Source: Romanomermis culicivorax
Lineage: Eukaryota; Nematoda; Enoplea; Mermithida; Mermithidae
Reading direction: 5' to 3'
DNA length: 64,000 nucleotides
NCBI GenBank assembly: GCA_963922205.1
Contig: CAWUHX010000068.1
Coordinates: 620,001-684,000, forward strand
Shown here: positions 25,003 to 36,779 of the stretch, piece by piece
Numbering within the stretch: position 1 is the first letter of the stretch
Layout of the letters: each line of letters starts with the position of its first letter
The notes under the pieces: generated by a model
The model's database searches: none
Seen by the model: the letters and a program-made list of their open reading frames with translations, nothing else
Told to the model about the DNA's origin: nothing
Program-made: the position numbers and the translations under genes

Positions 25003-26260
25003 TCTTACTTTGGCGCCCGTCTCACTTTGGCGCCAATTTACAACGGGCGCCAAGTTAGGACAACAGTCTCACTTTGGCGCCCGTTGTTTAGTAATGACTT
25101 CTCTTGGATGCCTTAACTTGGCGCCCGTCTCACTTTGGCACCTCGTCTTAATCTGCTTTTCAGCATTCATGTTCATCATTTATTTAAGTAAGAAGCGGTT
25201 ATCAAATTTACAAGATCATTGATCGGTGGAATTTGTGTCTCTGCTAATACTCGTGATGTAACATAAATTTTCGGAACAAAATTGGGAATGGCTCAGAAAT
25301 TATCAGACCATGAGATGAACATTACATTAAGAACGACCAGGCCCCAAACGTGCTAGTTTTTGAAACAAAAGAAAAGAGGAAGGGAGACAGAGGGGGAAGG
25401 GAAACAATATGGAAAGAAGTACAAATAGAAACTGAAATGCAAAAAAACGAAAACTGAAAATTGAAACGTGAGGAGAAAGGGGAAACAAGGAACGGAAACA
25501 TGAAAGAAATATTTTGCAAAATTGGAGAAAATTAACTGAGTGGCAAATGAGCGAGTAGAAGAAAATCAAAAGATAAGACGAAACAAAACGAAAGTAGAAA
25601 AAGAAAAGAATAGAGAACGGGAAAAGAAAAAGGAATATAACGACAAATAGAAAAAAAGAGAACTGCAATACGAATATAAGATAATAAAGGAAACGATGGA
25701 TAAAATGAAATGGAAAAGAAATGTATATAAACAATAATGGAGAAAAAACAGAAACAACACAATATGAAAATAAAATGGAAAAGCAGTGGGACATAGAATT
25801 GTGTGACTCAAAATGATGAGAATAGAACGGAAGAAACTGAAACAGAGTGGAGAGTGAAAGGCAAACAGTGAAGAAATGTTATACAGAAAATAAAGAAAAC
25901 AAAGAAAAAGGATTAACAATATGACTTTTTACTATCCACGTCGTCTCTCTAATGTAAAATTTGCATAGTGTCGTCACACTACGTACTGTTGATTTTATGA
26001 TTTAAATTACTATAAAGATCATTTACACAAAGAAACAGCAGTTTACTAGAAGGTACATAATTTTTGTCCAGGAAAGTATAGTAAATTTTTTATCGCGTAA
26101 TGCAAAATGTAAAATTAAAAACCGCTCCTAAAATTTGCATAGATAAAATCACACATACTTGGCGCCAAAGTAAGACACAGCTTGGGTGCCGAAGTGAGAC
26201 AAGGCGCCAAGGTAAGACGGGCGCCAAAGTGAGACATGCGCCAAGTTGGGACACAATCCC
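25003..26260. repeat. Foldback element: inverted GGCGCC minisatellite arms around a purine tract
   Basis: The left arm (about 25003-25150) has several TCTCACTTTGGCGCC units. The right arm (about 26157-26255) has the reverse complement, GGCGCCAAAGTGAGAC, repeated with variants. The interior from about 25350 to 25920 is almost all A and G on the plus strand. Long minus-strand open frames there are only a by-product of this composition. No transposase is visible. Confidence 0.75.
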
Positions 26261-26805
26261 AAATTTGATATTTGTTGAACAGAAAAAAATTGAGGCATTT
26301 ATGGATCTATCTTTTTCACTCCGAGCGACAAAGGAAGATGGAATCATTATTGAAAATGCATGCAAATTTGACATTAAGTAGGGGCGTCAAGTTATGCATC
26401 AAGAAGAAACATGCAATCAATCAATTGCATCCGTGAAGAGTTTTGTGAAAATGTCTGGGAAGTGATGTGACACTTATTTTCCTCCCTTTTTCAGTTAGAC
26501 ACGAAGCATAGTGATATTCTAGCAGATCAGTGAATCGCCCTTAGAGATTTTTAGCCAATCTATACTAAACGTTTGAAAAAATTTCCAAGTGAAAAATTCT
26601 AGGGTAAAAAGTTTATTATGCACTTGAGTGTTTTCATGTCAACAAAAGCACATATGATGGAGTTTATTTCCTTGTGATTTCTAACAGTTCAAAAAAACTA
26701 CATTTCCAGACATTGAAGAAAAGTGATGATAGCACCATAAAATTCAGCAAATTTCGTTCATAAGAAAAATGCACAAAATCCCGAAGATCGTGGTCATATC
26801 GCCAC

Positions 26806-28908
26806 TTAAGCTTTCTTGATCTTCTTGGCCAAACGGGCTCGGGCCGAACGTTTCGGGCACGGGCAATATTGGGCGTCCTTGCCGGGACCTCCAGGTTTGC
26901 CAGGCAAGCCGGGTGGTCCTTTGGGTCCGGCTTCGCCGGGCTTTCCGTCGGGACCGGGCGGGCCGGCGTCGCCGGCGTTGCCTTGCTTGCCGTCGTTGCC
27001 GGGCGGACCGATCGGTCCTTGCGAGCCGGGCGGTCCGTTGGGGCCTTTGCCGCCCGTTTCGCCTTTCGATCCGATGACGCCGTCTTTGCCCGGGGCGCCC
27101 TTGTCGCCGTTTTTGCCCGGTTTGCCCGGTTCGCCAGTCGGGCCGGGTGGGCCAGAGGGGCCGGCTGTGCCGTCTTTGCCTGGGCCGCCGGCTTTGCCGG
27201 GTAGACCTTTTTGACCCTGAAAAATGGAAAAAGGTAATTTTTTTTGAAACTCAAAATCTCGTGTTTCAAGATTCGTGGCACATCTTGGGAGTAACGGGGA
27301 ATGCATGTCACTTCGGAGGATGAAGGGGCACATTCCACGCCTAGTATTAATGCTTTTCCCCATTCAGAGGATGGTCGCACGTACACCACAGCATTAGTTT
27401 GTGATCGATCTACGGCACGACCCAGGAGTCCCTTAAGCAAAACAAAACTTACAGGTTGACCGTTGGGACCAGCCGGTCCAAGGCTTCCTTTGGGTCCAGG
27501 TGGGCATTGTTTGCATTCTTTGACGGTTTTCTCGACCGGGCGATAGACGCGACCGCGTTCTCCCTTGATACCGGGTTTGCCGGGGTTGCCTTGATCGCCG
27601 TCGGGACCGTTGTCACCGGGGGCGCCTTGGGCTCCGGGCAGGCAGTTGTTTTGTTCGTTACATTCTATTGAAAAAGACAGAGATGATTGCTAATTATATG
27701 CAAAATCTATCTAAATGAAGTTCATATTGCGAACAGACTGAAATTTGATACTTTGATAACAGGTCAAGTCTGATTGATATTTTAATCCGCGATTTTTAAG
27801 TCAGATCCTTGGATTTCCAAGCAAATATTGAATGTCATCCTACTATCTTCTGACCACTCTTCGAACACTCGAAATTTTCTGTGCAGGAGGTAACAATAAA
27901 AAATAGTGAATTTTTAATCAATCTTACATTTCTGGTCCGCAGCATAGGTACACATATCAATCAAACTCTAACTTTTCAGAAAAGACATTATGAGATTTTT
28001 CAGAATACACACTAGCAAATTGTGGGAATTCTTCTGCAATCGATCATGATTCTGAAAAATGTGCATTCCGAAACAGACATAAAACTAAAATATTAAAAAT
28101 CAATAATATGTGGAATGTACGTGAATTTAAAAATGATAAAAATAAATTATGTATTCAAAATCGTTCACGTTTGGTTTTACTGAAAAATATTCAGCCAAAG
28201 ATTGTCACTGATTTTTGGAAAAATCGACCATAAGATGACACTTGTATGACATGACGGAAACACTATAGTAGAATGTTTTGATACGAAAACTGATTTGATC
28301 ATAATTCACATGAATTTCTAAAATACTGCTTACTACACAAAACTCGGAAAATTTTCAGAATCAATGGAAATTTTTTAATGGAGATTGATGACGAACTCAT
28401 AGTGCATATTTAACTTGGCATCTCAATAACTCTTGTCACACATTCTCACTTAAGAGGAAAATTCTTGTAATATTTTAGATCTAAATTTACAATCAATTAT
28501 CTACCATGATAAATCTTGCCACATTTTAGAGTAAAATAATTGATCTAAAGTCAGAGTAGGCCAATGATCCTTGAAGGTTTGGTTATACACTATGAGGAAA
28601 CTTTTTGTAAAACCTGCGTTCAATGCGGATGCGGACATTCATCAGAGATCCCACTTTTACGACTTACGGCAATTTCCGCCGGCTTGACGAGTTTTACGTC
28701 CAGTGGCCGAAATAGCGGATTTTCGGACGATCATGATTTCTTTCCAAGCATCGTCGGCAACGACGTTGAATTCATCCATAGAAACTTGCAATTTATTTTG
28801 GATGTCGGACATTTTTTGCCATAAAACGGGCAAAAAGAGGAAAACGCTCAACATGGCGCCCATGCTCAAAGCGATAGCCAGCGAACCGGCTACTGTAGTC
28901 GAAACCAT
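26806..28908 (-). CDS. Cuticle collagen, 287 aa, three exons
   Basis: Exons on the minus strand are 28908-28668, 27664-27453 and 27216-26806 (864 nt with the TAA stop). The N-terminal domain has a membrane segment ([20 protein letters not shown]) and [14 protein letters not shown]. The Cys cluster NCRQCNEQNNC precedes a Gly-X-Y block, then [19 protein letters not shown], a long Gly-X-Y block, and YCPCPKR with a basic tail. Exon 2 is 212 nt, the same as in the gene at 20022-21006, and the intron phases (1, 0) are identical, so the two arose by duplication. Here intron 1 has grown to about 1 kb and intron 2 to 236 bp. An AATAAA signal (TTTATT on the plus strand, 26663-26668) lies about 140 bp past the stop. 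Confidence 0.93.
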
Positions 28909-31900
28909 TATGCAAATCGGTAGTTGGTATCAGAGAAGAAACCTTTTTTTTGATCGGGAGTCGGTAATATGAGACAAGAAATTTACGACGCCTTTTTATA
29001 GTAGAAAATTGCAGGCAGTTCCGATCCGCTAGGTTGATTTTCTGTAACATCGAAAAAAAGTTTCAAAATATTCACGATCTATTTCCCAAATTGTACGTCC
29101 AATGACACTGCCAAGATTTTTTGCGCACAAAACCGGAAGAAAACTACAGTAAACTCGCGAAAGTTGTCGCTTTCTAAACCGGTCTTTCATATTGAAAGAA
29201 AATTTTCCGGAAAAAGGCCTCCGGGCATTATTTTGGGGCGACGGCGACGATTCTAGAAGAATTATACGTCGGTTTTCGGGCATAATTGGAACGTAGGAAA
29301 ATTGAAAGGAAGAAGAAAGAAAAAACATATTCAACAAAGCGTGAAAGAACAAAAAGTGTTATGGATGATTAACCAAAAATCTCGAAGATCTTCATAGTGC
29401 ATCGTAATGCATAGCGAGCACGTGTCTATAGAATTCGGGGAAAGTTGGAATTTTCGGGAAAACGCTCTAGTTCAAACACCTCTTTGCATATCGACTTTTT
29501 CAAGGTTGTCCATTTCGGTTAATTTGCACAGTTTTTTACGACAGTCCATTGTATTGTACGTGTAAAAATTTTCAATAAAAATTACAGGAGAGGTATTTTC
29601 TGTGCGATTAAAGTGAAAATGTTCTACTTAATGTGACCTTGAAAAGTGATAATTCTATAATTTTTTAGACAGCAGCAGACACTTTTTTTATTGAGTTTTT
29701 TTCATAAGCTTTTTCCTTTTCTCAGTTTATTATTCGATTTTGAACTCAGGATTCTGTTATTCCTTATTTCATAATGGAATTTCCATCTTTCTTGTCTCGC
29801 TCTTTTGTTTTCTTTACAAAAAATAATGACTTCATCTCATCTTCTTTGTTTTGCATTCTGTTTACAATTAATCATTACTATTATCTGCTGTTTTTGTCAC
29901 ATTGTTAGTTGTTCCATTTTTAAATCTAGTTTTCTTATTTGCTTCTTTGTTTTACATCGATCCTCACTTTACTCCTTCTTTACTTTTTTACATTTTTAGA
30001 TTCTATGTTTCCGTGCTCTTCAAAACTGGCCTTATTTCTTCAATTTTTTCTTAGTGGCTTTTTGTAAAATCTATCGTTAACTGATTTTTCTGTTCTGCAG
30101 CTTTTTCCATTTTAATTTATTTCTTTCTATACGCGTCAAATTTCCTTTTGTTAATGTATTCTCATATTCTTATGCTTCTCTGCTCAGATATTCACTTTAC
30201 GTACCGTCTATTTCTTTTTTCTTTTCTGCAGTTTATTTTTATTCAAAATTTTTATTCAAGATGCTTTTTTCATTTTTATGCTGATGTATATAATTTTTTA
30301 ATTTTATTAGAATTATTAACAAGAAGCTGTCTAATCATTTTCAGTAAGTTACGAATCAGGATTTCAAAAGATGAAGTTATTGAAACTGATAAACGGGTTG
30401 GAGAGCTCCAAACGGACAGTCAATTTCATACAAATGGCATTTGACTATCTAATGAGAAGTAAATTACAAAAAGTTCAATGGATTTCGATATTTTGGGAAA
30501 AAATTAATTCCTTCCAATTTTATCAAATCGCAAGTTTCAACTCATTAATTGAAGTCACACGGATTTCATCTCTCGGTCTCGGAAATCATGACCCAAGTTA
30601 TCTGGTTCTATGTTTATCACTAGAACAAAGCAACACAAGAAAAAGTTCTGGGGCTGGTTTCCCGACGTGCTTGAAACTGAATTTCTGCTGAGCAGGACGT
30701 GGGTTTTATCTTTTTTTAGGCTTCATTAAAAAGTTCGAGCCCGGTATTAGCTGAACCTGAGGTATAACCTTATGCGCTCGAGATAATCTCGACCGTAACA
30801 ACAAAAACACGTAAAATGTGGCACGTCATTTGAAAAATTTTGAAGACAGAAAAAGTAAACTATGTGTAACATTAGAAAAACTGCAAAAAAGGGTGCTTTT
30901 GGGAAACAATGAAAAACTATATAAAAAAGTAACGACCGGACGGGACACAATAAAATATGCTAAAAATGTGATCAGAAATTTGAAATATTTTATGTTCTTT
31001 TCTGGATACATTCATTGATTCTTTCATCATTTGTATCTTGATATCAAGTTGAAAAAAGGTAACGATCTTGTAGTCGGGCATCATTCCCAAAATCTAACTG
31101 ATTCGTCGTATCCTACAATATTCGTTCACGTTTGACATGCCGATTTATTCATCTACAACATCAAAAATTTATTTTTAACGATTGACGGTAAAAAAACAAA
31201 ACAAAAATGTTCGGATACGAACCAATTCGATAGGAAGACTAAATTTTGTGTGTGGCTGAAACCGACGTCAAGATCAGGATTAAATGAAAAATGTTGGAGA
31301 GATGATCTCATGCTGAGCTCGACGTTAGTGAAATCACTGAAACCGACGTTTTTTGTAGTCGAGATAATCTCAAACTGTACAGCCGAAGTTCTGTGACCCT
31401 AGAAAACGGAGTATTCTTTAAAACCTCGCATTAATGTTTCAGAATTAATTGATAGTAAATTTTTCACTAGCTTGACATTGAACATTAAGAACGAAGCTTC
31501 TTTCCATTCTTTTTAATTAATTAAAGAAAAATCGGTAGAGTGCGTTTGCTCACGTCACACGATTGCAATTAATTTTTTTCTCGCCCGGTGAAAAATTTCT
31601 TGATTCAATTGATACCTGTTACCTTAACTCAATCCATTCCATCTCGATTTTTCCTGCCTTTTTCTCGCCGATTACTATATCAGGTATCTTGGAAGAAAAT
31701 TTTTTTCCCTCGGATCCCCCATATCATCATTTCTTGATACCGGAAAATTGGCTCCCGGAGGCGGCAAAATGCCCCGTTTCCATAGTCTGGCTTCGTTTCT
31801 TCGGAGCACATCATAATTGTTTTCCACCGTACTAAAAGAAAAAGCCTAGGGGAAAGATAACTCTTTGGCATTTTTTGTGATAGTGGAAGATTTGATACCA

Positions 31901-32930
31901 TTCCACCATCATTACATCCTTGTAGTTATGAAAACGATTTTTCTACACATTGAAGATGATAATTATGGTATATATGCAGGGAATGGGAAAGATGATAAAA
32001 TGTTCGCGGTATCTTGAAGGAATTTATGTCTTTGATTCTTGATTGGGAATATGAGACTTGAAATTTATGGCTTTGGAAATTTTATGTCAAATGTGAGCAG
32101 ATTGTGCGACGTGAATTGGCTAATTTCACTAATAATATCAATAGCTCAAAATTTTGATGATTCAATGGTTCAGTAGTTCGACACTTTCCGACTGTTGAAT
32201 CAATGACTGCCAGAGAAGTTCACTTTCTAATGGTTCAACAATCCATTTTAATAGTTCAGAGGTTTAGGAATCCGGTCCACTCTTTATAAAGTTATTGCAA
32301 CTTGAAAAATGACAAAAATTTGTTTTGTTGTAAAAATCTTTTACATAAACCTGTTACTATAGAATTTTCTAATCAAAAGAAAGTTAAAGGTTAGTTGGGG
32401 ATTACGATCAATGATTCAGCAGAAATATAAAAACATGAAATACATTGTTTGCTTTCCAGTTAAGAATCTTAGGAAAGACTAACTACGTTTCAGCAGCGGG
32501 AGAGGAAAGGATTGGATTTTCAGGCCTTGAGCGTTCCTGAAATCTCATTATAACTTCACTAAATCACTTTTCTCGAAAGAAACTAATTCGAAAATTTCTG
32601 ACTAGAAACCAATTTTGATCCATATGAAGTTCTTATTGTCATTAGAAGCTACGAATCACCGATTCACCAACTTTTAGACCACTACATTTATGGAGCAACA
32701 AGTTTTTCTAGCTGTCATTTTTCAACTTCTCTAGAAGTTCACTGAACCTGCTAGGGAGGTGTAGTAGTTTCCAGGTTGACGACACCGGAATTCTCTATGC
32801 TAAGCTGACGAACCTGTAGAATAGTTGAGCAGTTGTGCTCCTACCAACTCATTCCTTCAGCATTTCCACAATTCAGTGTTTAACAGTCAGTCCAGTAGTC
32901 GCGTATTTACGGATGCACCAACGACTATAT
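28909..32930. other. Intergenic DNA
   Basis: No gene is supported in these 4 kb. A strongly pyrimidine-biased stretch lies at 29690-30335 (separate entry). Imperfect AGTTCAATAGTTCAACAG-like words recur at 32150-32290. A partial family A remnant with TTGTTTGCTTTCCAG is near 32320-32485. The open frame at 31563-31835 has no splice signals or recognisable domain. Confidence 0.4.
29690..30335 (+). repeat. Low-complexity T/C-rich tract
   Basis: The plus strand is dominated by T and C (TTTTTCCTTTTCTCAG-like) for about 640 bp. This is the strand opposite to the purine tract at 25350-25920. It is simple-sequence DNA, not a gene. Confidence 0.5.
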
Positions 32931-33168
32931 TATAGTCCGTTTTTCTTGAAATGCTTCTAAAACATAAAAGTGGAAAGCAAGTAGTATTTCAGATTTTCAC
33001 GATTTTCTAATGAACAATATGTCATATATGTCTGGAAATTTCTGAGCAAACCGAGCTCACCTTTAGCAATTTTTCGAGTGAAAAATTCCACGGTAAAAGC
33101 TCTATGCAAACGATTTTGACGACAGTACTGATTCTATTTGGAAGCATTTTATAAAAAACAGACTATAA
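32931..33168 (+). repeat. MITE-like family A copy, the best preserved
   Basis: The left end TATAGTCCGTTTTTCTTGAA and right end TATAAAAAACAGACTATA are inverted copies. The internal words AAAGTGGAAAGCAAGTAGTA and TTTTCACGATTTTCT are shared with all other copies. TA at both outer edges suggests a TA target site, as for Tc1/mariner-type MITEs. No coding capacity. Confidence 0.8.
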
Positions 33169-36100
33169 AGTGCTATAGTTTATTATGTTTCATGGTGTAT
33201 TCTAGTGACTCATAGTTCAATAGTCAACAGTTTTATAATCAGTTCAAAAGTCAGCATATACTGGATGAGCCAAATAAGCGACCGGTACCGACTTTCATAG
33301 CTTTCAAACGAGTAAAGCTTTTTTAATGCAATTCCTGTCGTCGATAAATAAAACATCTGGCATAAAACTGCAATGCTTCAGTCAGATTGCTCGAATATGG
33401 ACTGACTAGAATCAAAAACACTAAACTTCGATTTTATTGCTAATAAATATGGAAAAAATTGACAAAATCAACATTTTTTACAGCAGAAAAGTACAATGGA
33501 TCGAATCATAAGAGCCATATAACAGTTGCAAACTGCAAGAGAGCCCTTTTAACGTGTCCTACTTTCTATTTCATCTCGTTTTTCGTTTTTTGATCTGGTC
33601 AATGACAGAATTGGTTTTGCTTTAATTTTGTTTTTTTCCAATTTCAAAACAAAAGCTGTTGATTTTGGCGAAATTTTGCCCATATTGAAACGAGGAGTTG
33701 ATGACTTTAAACTACGTGTAACTTACAAATCTGGGTGATTTTTCAAGTATTATTGTGTATAAACAGCTTTACAAAACTTTTTTTCACAATAGGAAAACTT
33801 TTACTTTGATTTCACAACTTTTGCTTTTTGAAAAAATGCCCACCTTTACTAAATTTCTGTTTGTGCAGAAACCATAAATGCTAAGAGCATAAAATTTGGC
33901 CTCTGTAAGAAAGACAAACAGGGCATTCTAATGCAGCAATCCGCATTATAAAAGCTTCCTCGGTTCGAAACTCATTAAAATGAGCACTGGTCGCCTTTTC
34001 TTGGCTCACCCTGTATATATACACTAAATCGTGGTGTATTTCGGTAAGCCTTTCATTTTCATAATTTATTGACTTTTTCCGAAGTGTACCGAAATCTTCA
34101 CATCATCGGCGGATGGGCCAAGAGTTTCAGAAACAAGCGAAGCCGCTGGAGATAAAAATCAAGCGAGAGTATAAAAAACGGGAATCGGCTATGCGCCTGT
34201 TTCGAATAGTTTTTGAAAATTTCGGAAAAAGATTTGTGTCGGGTTTGTCTTGTCTATTCATTTTGAAATGGCAGATGCAGCGAATATTAGAAAAGCAGTG
34301 AACTTATTATAAGAACTTATAACTTAATTCAATAATCTTATCAAATCATCAAAGTTTCTCGAGTAGTGTATTTTTAGTATTGACACAGTTCTATTCAAAG
34401 CAAAAGTAGAAGACCGAGATGTTTTTCTATCGCTTATTGCCTCGTTGTTGTCTTGAATAAATTCATTGTTTTCATTACAGTATAAAGGTTGCCACTCCGT
34501 AAAAATTGCTTGTTAAATTTAAAGCTATTTTTTAGGTTGTCACTGCATCTGCCATTTCAAGCAAATGGGCTATAGAAGCCATATATCCTCCCTGAAACAA
34601 TAATTTACTTTTTATTATTTTGCGCCATTAGAATTCTGTGGGTTCTCACATTGGCAATGATTACTTGAATCGATTGCAGGTGCTAAAATGATGAGACTGT
34701 TCGAAAAAAACGGTAACCATCTGAAAAAACATTATGGCTCGATTAAGGCACGCTGATTACACTGCACTTCTGGTATTACAAGAGTTTTATAGCCCATTTA
34801 ATAGACGCTGCGACAATCAAAAAATTAAGTTCAATTTTCTTTGCAATGGTCATATAGTGAAACAATTTGTACTGTAGAAAAACGCTGGACTGCAATGGTG
34901 AGGTTGAAATAATAGAAAGCATGCCATGCTCATACGCTCTTGATTTTGATGAAGCCGTGTCAACATCTGAGTGCAACTCAAAAAATTCTAACCAGGAAAG
35001 ACATTTTCTTGTGTTCCGTTGCCGCCTATGGACGAGAAAATTTTTTCCATTAATTTCAGTCATAAGCTAACTAGTTTTTCCCTGTTAAACTCACCTCCAT
35101 GAGACCGATGCGTCTGTGATTTGAGAATAAATGGAATATAGAAGCTATCCTAAATCCTGCACAAAATCAATAACTATTGATCAGTATTTTTCTTTTTCTG
35201 ATTCCCTGACATTAAAATTTTGTGAGTCATATCATCTTCAGTACGTGCCTAAATCAATTAAGCAAGTGCTAAAATGAAGACATTGCCAAAAAATAAAAAA
35301 TACAATATTCTTTTAAGTCATACTCTATACATATAACTGCATTTTTAGTGTTGTTAGTTTTGGTAAATTAGTCCTCCAAAATAAAATTTTCCAGTCAACA
35401 GATTTCTGCTCGAATAAACGACAATAATTCTAGTTTTGTGTTTTCTCCACGCTTTCTGATTCTAATTTTCAAAGAAGATTCATCTCCGGACTAAACAACG
35501 ATTCTTTGAACCTGGTGACGTGTTAAAAAGACATTCGACACCTTACTTCTAATTAGATCTTACCAGAAGTACATATTACTACAGTAAAAGACTTCTCGCT
35601 TCGGTTTTGTCTTCGTATTGATTAAATTTTAGCGAAGAGCAACACGGGGTCAATCTGCATATTTCTCATGCGTGGAACGAACTTTTCCTATATACGACAA
35701 ACAGCGCAAAAAATATAGGCCACTTTTTTAATGGTACTGCTTTCATAATATCGTATTACAAGTTACCCCGACGACCTTAAGTGCTTCCTCTTTTGGTTAG
35801 TTTTCGATTGGAAGTTTTCGTGCGGTGAACGATTGATGTGAGTTTTGTATTCCATTCCTCGAGTGAGTGGTATTAAGAGCCTGAAAAAATCATCTAGCTC
35901 AATTTTTCATTTGATATTTTTCGAAGGTAGTTGTGAAACTTGAGAGTTTGCTAGCCTCTAGAAATACTGCCTTTTTCTTGTGAATTTTGGATTCTGTATG
36001 CATTTCAGTAGAATGTGACCCGACTTTGGCTGAAAATTCAATTTAGGGTTTCGACATTTTCACGTCGTAGAACTATTTAGCTAACAATATTTGTAATTGG

Positions 36101-36422
36101 CTATTTTTTCCAATGAAAAACTTTCAATGAAAGCTGAATCTGTATTGTGAAAGTTTTTCAGTCGCACGACCCAGTAGTACACAGTTGCTCAGAATAATGC
36201 TTCAGGTATGCATATTCAGAAGCAATGGTCACACTTCACAAGCCTTTCTGCATAGCTGAAACGCCCATATTTCTAATATGAGAAGTCTCATGTACCATTT
36301 GATTCAAAGTTCTGTCATTATCCACAATATGACAAATCATGACACGCAAATGGTGTCTGTACTGTACTCTATTCATTTTGAAATGATCGATGTTCCAGTA
36401 AACACAGACTTACTAAAGATCA
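33169..36422. other. Intergenic DNA with a family D repeat
   Basis: No gene is supported. The stretch 34110-34300 has a 62-codon basic frame without recognisable content. The family D element at 34450-35105 covers part of it. Confidence 0.35.
34450..35105. repeat. Family D repeat copy (right part)
   Basis: Shares CATCTGCCATTTCAAGC and the right end TGTTAAACTCACCTCCATGA with the longer element at 58640-59490. The left end is not preserved. Confidence 0.55.
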
Positions 36423-36779
36423 GGGGCCGGTTTCATCAAAGAGATTTAAGCTCCAGCTGAGCCGCAGCTTAAGCTGTAGCTTAACTCTACATTTTATACC
36501 ATTGCCGTTAAGCTGCAGCGCACCTGTAGCTTACTCATGCGCACAAAACATATCGAGAAAGTTAAGCTGCAGCTGAGCTGTAGCTTAACTCTGTATATTA
36601 TATTATTGCCGTTAAGGTGCAGCTCAGCTGCAGCTTAACTTTCGCGATATGTTTTGTGTGGATGAGTTAAGCTACAGCTGAGCTGCAGCTTGACGACAAT
36701 GGCATAACATATAGAGTTAAGCTACAGCTTGAGCTGCAGCTCAGCTGGAGCTTAAGTCTCTTTGATGAAACCGGTCCCA
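36423..36779. repeat. CAGCTG-palindrome foldback element, full copy
   Basis: The left end GGCCGGTTTCATCAAAGAGA and the right end TCTCTTTGATGAAACCGG are inverted copies. Inside are about four palindromic blocks built from TTAAGCTGCAGCTGAGC and its variants, separated by AACTCTATATGTTATA-like spacers. The whole element can fold on itself many times. No coding capacity. Confidence 0.8.

Noticed and set aside
25327..25919. Phe/Ser/Leu-rich minus-strand open frames
   Set aside because: By-product of a plus-strand purine tract; low complexity, no start context, no splice sites.
31563..31901. Small protein gene on either strand
   Set aside because: Both strands are open by chance, there is no domain or signal peptide, and splice sites are absent.
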